Shown here: in pieces, positions 27,745 through 35,619 of the stretch
Layout of the letters: the number at the start of each line of letters is the position of its first letter
How positions within the stretch are numbered: position 1 is the first letter of the stretch
The notes under the pieces: generated by a model
What the model was told of the DNA's origin: nothing
The model's database searches: none
What the model saw: the letters and a program-made list of their open reading frames with translations, nothing else
Translations under genes and position numbers: made by a program
NCBI RefSeq assembly: GCF_042661465.1
Contig: NZ_JBHSWE010000001.1
Location: 1,364,001 to 1,428,000 of the forward strand
Direction of reading: 5' to 3'
DNA length: 64,000 bases
From: Marinobacterium_A aestuariivivens
GTDB taxonomy: Bacteria > Pseudomonadota > Gammaproteobacteria > Pseudomonadales > Balneatricaceae

Positions 27745-28652
27745 ATGTATCAATACCTGCTGATTTCCCTGCTGCTTTTCGCCCTGTCCCATCCACTGTT
27801 CGCCGCGACCATCGAGGTGCGTGACAGCCTCGGCGTGCACCATTTCGAGCAACCGGCCCGTCGCGTCGTGACATTGAACTGGGGCGCCACCGAAGAGGTG
27901 ATCGAGCTCGGCGTCACGCCGGTCGGGGTCGCCGAAATCCAGGGCTACCGCGACTGGGTCGTGCAGCCTGCGCTCAGTGCCGACAGCGCCGACGTCGGCA
28001 CCCGCGCCGAACCCAATATCGAGCGCATCGCCGAACTCACGCCGGATCTGATCGTCGTCGGCACCCTGCAGCGCGACCTGGTCGAGCGGCTCGAGCGCAT
28101 CGCGCCGGTGCTCTATTTCGACAACTACCGCATCGATCACGACAACCACCAGGCCGTACTGCGATCCTTCCGCCAGCTGGCCCGGGCCCTGGGCCGCGCA
28201 GCCGAAGCCGAGCGCCGCCTCGCCGAGCGCGACGCGCGACTCGAGGAACTGAAGCGCCAACTGCGTGACCACTATGGCGACGCCCTGCCCGGGTCACCGC
28301 CGTGCGCTTCATGGATACCGCCCATGTCCGCGTCTACGGCGACAACTCCATGCCACAGGTCGCGCTCGAGGCCCTGGGACTGGCGCCGGCGCTGCCGATC
28401 CCGCCATCCGTCTGGGGACAGAGCCAGAGGGCGCTCACGGACCTGGCGAAGATCGAGGACGGCACCCTGCTCTACATCGAGCCCTTTCCCAAGGCCGAAG
28501 CGCTGTTCTCGATGCCGCTCTGGCAGATGATGCCCTTCGTCAGGAACAACCGTATCGCCGCCGTCGCGCCGGTCTGGACCTACGGCGGAGCCCTGTCGAT
28601 CCAGTACCAGGCCGAAGCCTTCACCGAGTCCCTGCTAAAGCTCGCGCCATGA
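27745..28652 (+). CDS. fhuD: Siderophore-binding periplasmic protein, FhuD-like
   Basis: About 302 residues with a signal peptide (YLLISLLLFALSHPLFA, cleavage near residue 20; no lipobox). The class III binding-protein fold shows RRVVTLNWGATEEVIELG, AELTPDLIVVG and DSMPQVALEALGLAP-like sequence. It delivers ferric siderophores to FhuB. One break near 28288-28291 is repaired by one C (ALPRVTAVRFMD). Its stop overlaps the fhuB start (ATGA). The exact siderophore class (hydroxamate or other) cannot be read from sequence. Confidence 0.88.
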
Positions 28653-30607
28653 CCCGTCGTTACCTGATCACCCTGGCGCTGCTGGCGCTGATGGCACTGG
28701 CACATCTGCAGCTCGAAACCGATCTGCCGCTGGCCCGCCAGTGGAGCCTTTTGCTGGGGCAGCCCCCGGCGGACTTCGCCGACTTCCAGTACCATTTCTC
28801 CAGCCTGCCGCGCCTTGCGCTGGCGCTGCTGATCGGCGCCGCCCTGGGACTGATCGGCAGCCTGCTGCAACAATTGCTACAGAATCCCCTGGTCTCGCCG
28901 ATGACGCTGGGCGCCACCTCCGGCGCCTGGTTCGGCCTGCTGATCACGACCATCGCCTGGCCGGCATTCGCCGCCGGGCACGGTGAATGGTCGGCGATGC
29001 TCGGGGCCGCCCTGGCGGTGCTGCTGGTGATGACGATCGCCGGCCGGCACGGCCTGCGGGGGCTGCCGGTGGTGCTGGCCGGGATGGCGGTGAACCTGCT
29101 GTTCGGTGCGCTCGCTTTCGGCCTGGTGCTGCTCCACGACCAGTATGCCCGCGATGTCTTCATCTGGGGCTCCGGCAATCTCGCCCAGACCGACTGGCAG
29201 CAGGTACAGTGGCTGGCGCCGCGCCTGCTGCCGATCCTGCTGTTGCTGCTGATCGCACCGCGCCCGCTGACGCTGCTGCGCCTGGGCGATGGCGGCGCCG
29301 AGGGCCGCGGCCTGAGCCTGCTGCCGATCATGCTGGGGTTGCTGCTGCTGGTGCTCTGGCTGACCGCCGTCTCGATCACCGCGGCCGGCATGATCGGCTT
29401 CATCGGCCTGCTGACCCCGAACCTGGCGCGCATGCTGGGCAGCCGCGGCGCCCGTGACGAACTCTGCTACAGCCTGCTGCTCGGCGCCCTGCTGCTACCC
29501 GCCACCGATGCCATCGCGCTGGCCTTCAGCCAATGGTCGACCGAGCTGGTGCCCACCGGCGCCGCGGCGGCGCTGATCGGCGCACCGGCGCTGATCTGGC
29601 TGTCGCGCCGCCGTCTCGCCGCCGGCGACCAGGAGGGGGACGGATGCCGACGGGCCGCCTCGAGCTGCCGCGCCGTCTCTGGCAGGCGGTCGCCCTGGCG
29701 CTGCTGGGTGCGGTACTGGTATCGGTTGCCTTCGGCCCCGCCGGTTCCGGCTGGCGCTTCGAGTGGCCCGACGCCCTGCTCTGGTCGCTGCGCTGGCCGC
29801 GCATCCTCGCGGCGGCTGCGGCGGGCTTCGGACTGGCGATCGCCGGCGTCATGCTGCAGCGCCTGATCCGCAACCCGCTGGCGAGCCCCGACATCCTCGG
29901 CCTGTCGGCCGGCGCGACGCTGGCGCTGGTGATCGCGGCGATGACGTTCGGCGGCTCGATCCGCACCGCCGGCCCTGGTCGCCTTCGGCGGCAGCCTGTC
30001 GATCCTGCTGCTCCTGCTGGCGCTCGGACGGCGGCATCGCTATGCCCCCGGGATCATGGCGCTGATGGGAATCTCGCTGGCCGCCCTGCTGGATGCCGTG
30101 CTGCGCTTCACCCTGGCCACCAGCAGCGAAAACGCCGTCGCCCTGATCGGCTGGTTGTCGGGCTCCACCTACCGGGTATCCGAATCCGAAGCCCTGCTGC
30201 TGAGTGCCGGCATTCTCGTCACCGCCGCGCTCGCCCTCGCCTGCCAGCGGGCACTGACGCTGATCTCGATCGGCGAAGGTATCGCCGCGGGGCGCGGGCT
30301 CGACCTGGCCCGCACCCGCATCCTGCTGCTGACCCTGGTCTCGCTGATCTGCGCGCTGGTGACCTCGGTGATGGGGCCGGTCGCCTTCGTCGGCCTGCTG
30401 GCACCGCATATGGCGACCCTGCTCGGCGCACGCAAGGCGCTGCCGCAGCTGCTGCTGGCGGCCTTTATCGGCCTGCTGCTGATGCTGCTGTCCGACTGGC
30501 TGGGGCGGGTCGTCGTCTATCCGATGCAGATCCCCGCCGGCCTTGTCGCCTCCATCGTCGGCGGCAGCTATTTCGTCTGGCTGCTGGCCCGGCGCCGTCT
30601 GGCCTGA
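28649..30607 (+). CDS. fhuB: FhuB-type fused FecCD permease (two domains)
   Basis: About 652 residues: two FecCD permease halves in one chain, as in E. coli FhuB. Half 1 contains LLQQLLQNPLVSPMTLGATS and MIGFIGLLTPNLARMLGSRG; half 2 contains MLQRLIRNPLASPDILGLSA and VGPVAFVGLLAPHMATLLGA. Two frame breaks occur. One, in the G run near 29635-29639, separates the halves; adding one G fuses them through AAGDQEGGRMPTGRLE, while the first frame has no stop of its own at this point. The other, near 29970, is corrected by removing one base. The fused reading is my preferred model; two separate genes would be the alternative. Confidence 0.85.
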
Positions 30608-30630
30608 GCCTTTTCATTGCAAGGATCTCC

Positions 30631-30945
30631 ATGTTCAACTATTTCGAACGCCTGACCGAGCCGTTTCCCGAGACGCCGGTCCAGCAGCCACCGGGCTCGC
30701 GGCTGCTGCGGCTCAAGAGCCTGTCCCAGTTCATCATGTGGGAGATCGCCGGGCTGTTCCGCAATATCGGCACCGTCCAGGACGGTCTCAACACCCTGTC
30801 CCGCCCCCAGGCCGTACGGGACGCGCCGGAGGCCCGCCAGTTGCAGATTCGCGGCGGCGGCATCCGCTTCGAGCTGCTGGCGCTGAACGGCCGCTACGCC
30901 CAGCTCTGGCGCCACCAGAGGGGCGGCTTCCTCGGCACCACATAG
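30631..30945 (+). pseudogene. Relic of an ABC exporter with two in-frame deletions
   Basis: 104 codons with ATG at 30631 after AAGGATCTCC. Three blocks match separate parts of a roughly 600-residue ABC exporter (permease fused to ATPase) that often sits beside siderophore genes. Residues 1-26 (MFNYFERLTEPFPETP) match its N-terminus. Residues 32-74 (SQFIMWEIAGLFRNIGTVQD, NTLSRPQ, IRFE) match the last membrane helix and the start of the ATPase. Residues 75-104 (LLALNGRYAQLWRHQRGGFL) match its extreme C-terminus. The remaining helices and all Walker motifs are gone, yet the frame is open throughout. The final TAG is supplied by a repeat element. It is either a fossil or a residual small protein. 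Confidence 0.75.
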
Positions 30946-31005
30946 GTTGGAATGACGCCCCGACAGGGACGGATTCCGACAGGAGGTCGGCACGGCAGTT
31001 GAAAC
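30942..31005. repeat. GTAGGTTGGAAT-family element
   Basis: TAGGTTGGAATGACGCCCCGACAGGG matches the start of the element at 25996 and again provides the TAG stop codon of the gene before it (30943-30945). The right end is lost or replaced by the next element. Confidence 0.65.
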
Positions 31006-31015
31006 ATCGCGCCAC

Positions 31016-31177
31016 GTAGGTTGGGTGCAGGGGCGAAGCCGCGTAACCCAACACCATTTCCATACCGCCTTCGACCAATCGATCTGCAAAACGATCGATA
31101 TGACGGGTTTCGCGATGCCTGTACCCCCTCAGTATTTTTGGATTGGTGCCAAGGCATCGCCCTACCCATCCCGCTAC
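31016..31177. repeat. GTAGGTTGGGT...CTAC element
   Basis: This 162-bp element starts GTAGGTTGGGTGCAGG and ends CCTACCCATCCCGCTAC. The interior AATCGATCTGCAAAACGATCGATATGACGGGTTTCGCGATGCC is shared with the element at 11138-11294 over most of its length. Confidence 0.7.
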
Positions 31178-31211
31178 CGGGAATGCCGAATTTTTCCTGA
31201 ATCTACATTCA

Positions 31212-31230
31212 AATGAGATTGATTTTTATT
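31212..31230. promoter_or_regulatory. Probable Fur box of the TonB receptor
   Basis: AATGAGATTGATTTTTATT matches the Fur consensus in most positions. It lies in an AT-rich stretch 110 nt upstream of the receptor gene. Confidence 0.6.
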
Positions 31231-31339
31231 TATATTACTAGACATCTAACTATATATTCATTTAGCAAAACCCCGCATCGAACCGACAAGCTCGTAAACC
31301 CGTCGCCGGGGGCAGGAACTGCAAGGAGAACGTCCGACC

Positions 31340-33457
31340 ATGGCATTCAGGAAACAACCGCTGGCAATCTGCGTGCTTACCGCCCTCGGCACGACTGCAG
31401 CCACCGGCCTGCAGGCAGCCGAACAGCAGCAGGAGGTCCTGCTGCAGACCCTGAACGTCTCCGGAGTAGGCATCAGCGCCGAAACGGAGCATTCCGAATC
31501 CTACCGGGCTCCGCTGGTCAGCAGTGCCACCCGGCTCGAACTGACGCCACGCGAAACCCCGCAGGCGATGGCGACCGTCACCCGGGCCCAGATCGAGGAT
31601 TTCAGTCTCGATACCCTCAACGAGGTGCTCGATTTCACCCCCGGCGTCTCGGTCGAGCGTGTCGAGACCGATCGTACCTATTACACGGCCCGCGGTTTCG
31701 ACATCACCAACTTCCAGGTCGACGGCCTTGGGGTTCCGTCGATCTATGACAATATCTACGGCGATCTCGACACCGCCACCTTCGACCGCGTCGAGGTGCT
31801 GCGCGGCGCCAACGGCCTGCTCTCCGGCACCGGCAGTCCGTCCGCCACCGTCAACCTGGTGCGCAAACGCCCGACCGACAGCTTCCAGGCATCCGTGGAT
31901 GCCGGTGTCGGTTCCTGGGATCATTACCGCCTGCAGGGCGACGTTGCCGGCCCGCTGAACGACGCCGGCACGGTACGCGGCCGTCTGGTCGCGGTCGCCG
32001 ACAACGGCGGCTCCTACCTGGATCGCTACGAGAAGGAACGCAACGTCCTGTACGGCGTCGTCGAAGCGGACCTGGGCAAAAATACCCTGCTGACCCTGGG
32101 TCACACCGAGCAGCGCGACTATGCCGACAGCCCGCTCTGGGGCGCCCTGCCGATGCAGTTCACCGACGGCACCCCGACCGATTACGACGTCTCGACCAGC
32201 ACCTCAACCGACTGGGCCTACTGGGACAACGCCACCAGCGATACCTTCGTCGAGCTGAAGCAGCAGCTCGCCAACGACTGGTACGGCATTGCCCGCCTCA
32301 CGCGGATCAAGAGCAAGTCCTACAGCAAGCTGTTCTACGTTTACGGCGCGCCGGATACGGATACCGGGCTTGGACTCTCCGCCTATCCCAGCCGCTATGA
32401 CTTCAAGAGCGATCAGCTGATCGCCGATTTCTATGCCACCGGCCCGTTCAGCCTCGGCGGCCGCGAGCACGACCTGGTACTGGGAGCCCAGTGGTACGAA
32501 TCCGAGGTCTGGGACGAGTCCAATTACGGCCGAGGCATCGGCACGGCCCTGGACCCGCTGGAGGATTTCGACGGCGACTACCCGGAGCCTGCCTTCGACG
32601 CCGCCGTGGCCGGCAGCGAGTGGGAAGACGAGCAGACCGCCGTCTACGGCGCCGCGCGCTGGAGCCTGACCGACCGGCTGTCGCTGATCACCGGCCTGCG
32701 CGTCACCAGTCTGGATTCCGAGGGCCAGAGCTACGGCACCCGCCAGGATACGTCCTACGACAACGAGCTGACGCCTTACGCCGGCGCCGTTTACGATCTC
32801 AACGACACCTGGTCGGCCTACGTCAGCTATACCGAGATCTTCGATCCGCAGAGCGAAGTCGACATCAACCGAAAGCGCCTCGAGCCGATCGAAGGCAGCA
32901 ACTACGAAGTCGGCCTCAAGGCGGATCTGTTCGACGGCCGTGCCTACGGTGCCCTGGCGGTGTTCCGTTCGCAGCAGGAAAACGTCGCCGAAGCCGCCGG
33001 CACCATTCCGGGCTCCGTGGATACCTACTATGTCGGCGTCGACGGCATGACCAGCGAAGGTTTCGAGCTGGACCTCGCCGGCGAGGTGCTGCCGGGGCTG
33101 CAGGCACTGGCCGGTTACACCTATGTCGATATCGAGGACGCCGACGGCAATGGGGCCAAGAAGGACACGCCGCACCACCTGTTGAAGCTGGCCACGAACT
33201 ATCGTCTGCAGTCGCTGCCGCAGCTCAGGGTCGGTGCCGCCTACCGCTGGCAGGACGAAGTCTCCAGCGGGGCCGCCCGTCAGGACAGCTACGGCCTGCT
33301 GGACCTGATGGCGATGTACGAGTTCACGCCGAACCTGTCGGCGACACTCAATCTCAACAACGGCACCGACGAGAAATATCTCAACAGCGTCCGCTGGGAT
33401 CAGGCCTACTACGGCGCGCCGCGCAATGCGATGTTGAAGCTGAACTGGACATACTGA
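31340..33457 (+). CDS. TonB-dependent siderophore receptor
   Basis: 705 residues. A signal peptide (MAFRKQPLAICVLTALGTTA) is followed by a plug domain with ETPQAMATVTRAQIED, GVSVERVETDRTYYTARGFD and VEVLRGANGLLSGTGSPSAT. A 22-strand barrel follows, ending ...LKLNWTY with the terminal aromatic residue. The plug sequence is typical of the FhuE/FpvA ferric-siderophore group. It has no N-terminal signalling domain, so it should not act through an ECF sigma factor. ATG at 31340 after AAGGAGAACGTCCGACC. It is preceded by a Fur-like box and lies beside the fhu-type operon, which it presumably serves. Confidence 0.93.
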   Translation: MAFRKQPLAICVLTALGTTAATGLQAAEQQQEVLLQTLNVSGVGISAETEHSESYRAPLVSSATRLELTPRETPQAMATVTRAQIEDFSLDTLNEVLDFTPGVSVERVETDRTYYTARGFDITNFQVDGLGVPSIYDNIYGDLDTATFDRVEVLRGANGLLSGTGSPSATVNLVRKRPTDSFQASVDAGVGSWDHYRLQGDVAGPLNDAGTVRGRLVAVADNGGSYLDRYEKERNVLYGVVEADLGKNTLLTLGHTEQRDYADSPLWGALPMQFTDGTPTDYDVSTSTSTDWAYWDNATSDTFVELKQQLANDWYGIARLTRIKSKSYSKLFYVYGAPDTDTGLGLSAYPSRYDFKSDQLIADFYATGPFSLGGREHDLVLGAQWYESEVWDESNYGRGIGTALDPLEDFDGDYPEPAFDAAVAGSEWEDEQTAVYGAARWSLTDRLSLITGLRVTSLDSEGQSYGTRQDTSYDNELTPYAGAVYDLNDTWSAYVSYTEIFDPQSEVDINRKRLEPIEGSNYEVGLKADLFDGRAYGALAVFRSQQENVAEAAGTIPGSVDTYYVGVDGMTSEGFELDLAGEVLPGLQALAGYTYVDIEDADGNGAKKDTPHHLLKLATNYRLQSLPQLRVGAAYRWQDEVSSGAARQDSYGLLDLMAMYEFTPNLSATLNLNNGTDEKYLNSVRWDQAYYGAPRNAMLKLNWTY

Positions 33458-33626
33458 CTGTCCCCCGGGAGAGCTCCGGCCTTCCCCCTTTTTCAACAGG
33501 GCCGGCCGGAATTACAGGTTCCCGCCGCCCGACCACATTCGCTGAATCCGCGACTGGCTCAGACGGCAATTCTCGCCTAGTCTTCAAACACTGAAAAAGC
33601 AGATCATGTAGCCAGCGGAGGCTGTC

Positions 33627-34091
33627 ATGCAGGGTGACAAGAAAGTTATTTCCCTCCTCAATCAGGTTCTGACCACTGAACTCACGTCGATCAACCAGTA
33701 CTTTCTCCATGCCCGGATGTTCAAGAACTGGGGCCTGGGCGAACTCAACGAAAAGGAATACAGGAAATCGATCAAGGACATGAAGCAGGCGGACGACCTG
33801 ATCGAACGCGTGCTCTTCCTCGAAGGGCTTCCCAATCTCCAGAAACTCAACGCCCTGCGTATCGGCGAGCATACCGAAGAGATGCTGCAGTGCGACCTGG
33901 ATCTGGAGATGGAGCAGCTGGCTCAGCTGCGCGAAGCCATAGCCTACTGCGAGTCCCAGGGCGACTATGTCAGCCGCGAGCTACTGGAAGATATCCTCGA
34001 AGACGAGGAGGAATACGTCGACTGGCTCGAAACCCAGCAGACCCTGATTCGGGATATCGGCATCGAAAATTATCTGCAGTCGCAGATGTAG
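33627..34091 (+). CDS. bfr: Bacterioferritin subunit with heme ligand, defective ferroxidase site
   Basis: 154 residues, standard Bfr length (E. coli 158). The heme-ligand Met52 is present (SIKDMKQADD). By alignment to E. coli Bfr, ferroxidase residues E18, E94 and E127 are present, but E51 is D, H54 is Q and H130 is Y (DEEEYVDWLET). This subunit should bind heme at dimer interfaces but oxidise iron poorly or not at all. It is followed after 15 nt by a second bfr gene with the opposite pattern. GCGGAGGCTGTC precedes the ATG. Mixed 24-mers of two such subunits are known in other proteobacteria. Confidence 0.92.
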   Translation: MQGDKKVISLLNQVLTTELTSINQYFLHARMFKNWGLGELNEKEYRKSIKDMKQADDLIERVLFLEGLPNLQKLNALRIGEHTEEMLQCDLDLEMEQLAQLREAIAYCESQGDYVSRELLEDILEDEEEYVDWLETQQTLIRDIGIENYLQSQM

Positions 34092-34106
34092 GCGGGAGGT
34101 CGCTCA

Positions 34107-34574
34107 ATGAAAGGCAACAAGAAGGTCATCGACAGCCTGAACACCCTGCTGGCCAGCGAACTCGCGGCGATGGATCAGTACTTCATCCATTCCCGGATGT
34201 ATCAGGACTGGGGATTCAACAAGCTGTACGAGCGCATCGACCATGAATTCGACGACGAGAAAGGCCATGCGGCACTGCTGATCGAACGGATCCTGTTCCT
34301 CGAAGGGACACCGGACATGACCAAGCGCGACGACCTCAGGATCGGCAAGTCGGTACAGGAGATGCTCGAGAACGATCTCCAGCTCGAGTACGACGTCGAC
34401 AAGGCCCTGAAGGACGCGATCAAGCTCTGCGAAAGCCAGAAGGACTACCAGAGCCGGGAAATTCTGGAGAAGCTGCTGGCCGATACCGAGCAGGATCACG
34501 CCTACTGGCTGGAAAAGCAGCTCGGGCTGATCAAGAAGGTCGGGCTGCAGAACTATCTGCAGTCGCAGATGTAG
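34107..34574 (+). CDS. bfr: Bacterioferritin subunit with ferroxidase site, no heme ligand
   Basis: 155 residues. All ferroxidase ligands are in place: E18 (LLASELAAMDQ), E51 and H54 (FDDEKGHAALL), E94, and E127/H130 (TEQDHAYWLEK). Position 52 is Lys, so the heme-ligand Met is missing. It complements the subunit just upstream; together they should form a mixed cage storing iron brought in by the siderophore system. GGGAGGTCGCTCA precedes the ATG, and the gene is clearly in the same operon. No terminator was identified after it. Confidence 0.93.
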   Translation: MKGNKKVIDSLNTLLASELAAMDQYFIHSRMYQDWGFNKLYERIDHEFDDEKGHAALLIERILFLEGTPDMTKRDDLRIGKSVQEMLENDLQLEYDVDKALKDAIKLCESQKDYQSREILEKLLADTEQDHAYWLEKQLGLIKKVGLQNYLQSQM

Positions 34575-34681
34575 CCCACCCCGCCGTCCGCGTCGGCAAC
34601 AGCACCGGACCTACACCCTGGCCCGGTGCCGTCCCTCCTGTCCGAACACCGGCGCCACAGTCACCGTTTGTAGCTTGAAGC

Positions 34682-35167
34682 TTACAGCCTGCCTATCCTG
34701 TACGCCTTGCCGAACCCCTTCACATACCGGCCATTGGCCGGCACCAGCTCGAACAGATTGAAATCCGCCAGCGTCCTGAGCTGGTCGATGACCGATCCGA
34801 AACGCTCGCCGATACGTTCGAGCAGCGGTGTCCATCGGGGATCATCGCGACCGATCAGTGCCGCCTCGACATCGAAGCTCAGCCGCAGCCGGGCAAAGGG
34901 CTGGCGGGTATCGGCTTCGTCGGCAGCCAGCATCAGCGAAGCGTGCGGATTGGTCTTCAGGTTCACCGCATGTTCGGAAAGATCACTGAGGAAAAGATAG
35001 AAGCGGCCATCGACGACCAGGAAAGGAGCCGTGCTGGCATGGGATCGCCCGCCGGGCGTGAGACTGGCGAGGAAAAGCAGCTTGCGCGAGGCGATGAAAT
35101 CCTGCACTTCTGCGATCAGTGCCGGATCATCGTCCGCCGAGCTCAGCACTGGCCCCTTGTTTTCCAT
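34682..35167 (-). CDS. HutZ/HugZ-like flavin-split-barrel protein
   Basis: 161 residues of the pyridoxamine-phosphate-oxidase fold: FIASRKLLFLASLTPGGRSH, APFLVVDGRFYLFLSDLSEH, NLKTNPHASLMLAADEAD and the C-terminal NGRYVKGFGKAYRIGRL. The last motif is close to that of heme-utilisation proteins HutZ/HugZ. HutZ and HugZ use a C-terminal His as a heme ligand; this protein stops at RIGRL without one, so heme degradation is uncertain. It lies downstream of a small hypothetical gene (35197-35451) on the same strand and beside the bfr genes, which supports a role in iron or heme handling. Confidence 0.72.
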   Translation of the reverse strand: MENKGPVLSSADDDPALIAEVQDFIASRKLLFLASLTPGGRSHASTAPFLVVDGRFYLFLSDLSEHAVNLKTNPHASLMLAADEADTRQPFARLRLSFDVEAALIGRDDPRWTPLLERIGERFGSVIDQLRTLADFNLFELVPANGRYVKGFGKAYRIGRL

Positions 35168-35196
35168 GCCGTCTCACTCCACTACTATGCACGGAA

Positions 35197-35451
35197 TCAG
35201 CGCCCCAGTGCCGGTACCAGATACTGATCGATAGCCCTGGCAACATCCGGCAGCATCAACTCGCGCTGCGCCCGCAGCTCATGGACCAGTGCTGTCGCCT
35301 GCGCCTTGCTGACAGCCCCCTGGGGCTTGGCCAGCCAGTTCAACAGTTGCCGGCAACAGCTTTCCGCATCGGAGCCATTGCTGATCGGCACCCCGAGATG
35401 CACCAGTCGCTCGCGGAAATCGTCCTGATCGATCAGATCGGCATACATCAT
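35197..35451 (-). CDS. Small hypothetical protein
   Basis: 84 residues starting MMYADLIDQDDFRERLVHLG; the start at 35451 follows AGAGAGGACACAATC. It is mostly helical, with a Cys pair in DAESCCRQLLNWLAKPQGAV and an Arg/Glu-rich C-terminal helix (VHELRAQRELMLPDVA). No family recognised. It is placed 29 nt upstream of the HutZ-like gene on the same strand, so the two are probably cotranscribed. Confidence 0.6.
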   Translation of the reverse strand: MMYADLIDQDDFRERLVHLGVPISNGSDAESCCRQLLNWLAKPQGAVSKAQATALVHELRAQRELMLPDVARAIDQYLVPALGR

Positions 35452-35472
35452 GATTGTGTCCTCTCTCTGCCG

Positions 35473-35508
35473 CAAAAGAAAAGGGGCGCCGACCCGCGTC
35501 GGCACCCA
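35473..35508 (-). terminator. Rho-independent terminator after the BCCT gene
   Basis: On the minus strand GGGTGCCGAC-GCGG-GTCGGCGCCC is followed by CTTTTCTTTT. It ends the BCCT transcript 110 nt past its stop and insulates the small hypothetical gene. Confidence 0.85.
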
Positions 35509-35521
35509 TTGTTTTGCTTTC

Positions 35522-35619
35522 GTAAGGCGTTAAGCGTTAAGCGTTAAGCGTTAAGCGTTAAGCGTTGGAAAATATAATCCCGCGCCTTACGCACCTACGC
35601 CTTACGACATACACAGCCT
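35522..35619. repeat. 14-unit 7-nt periodic array flush with the BCCT stop
   Basis: Fourteen heptamers fill exactly 98 nt between 35522 and the stop codon at 35620. Units 2-6 are identical (GTTAAGC); the others drift (GTAAGGC, GTTGGAA, AATATAA, TCCCGCG, CCTTACG, CACCTAC, GCCTTAC, GACATAC, ACAGCCT). Confidence 0.85.

Noticed and set aside
29644..29970. Separate second FecCD permease gene starting at ATG 29644
   Set aside because: The first half has no stop at this place, and one added G in a G run gives a continuous FhuB-type fusion of normal length. Two genes remain a minor alternative.
32204..33496. 430-codon ORF opposite the TonB receptor
   Set aside because: It mirrors the receptor coding frame and shows no recognisable motif or start signal.
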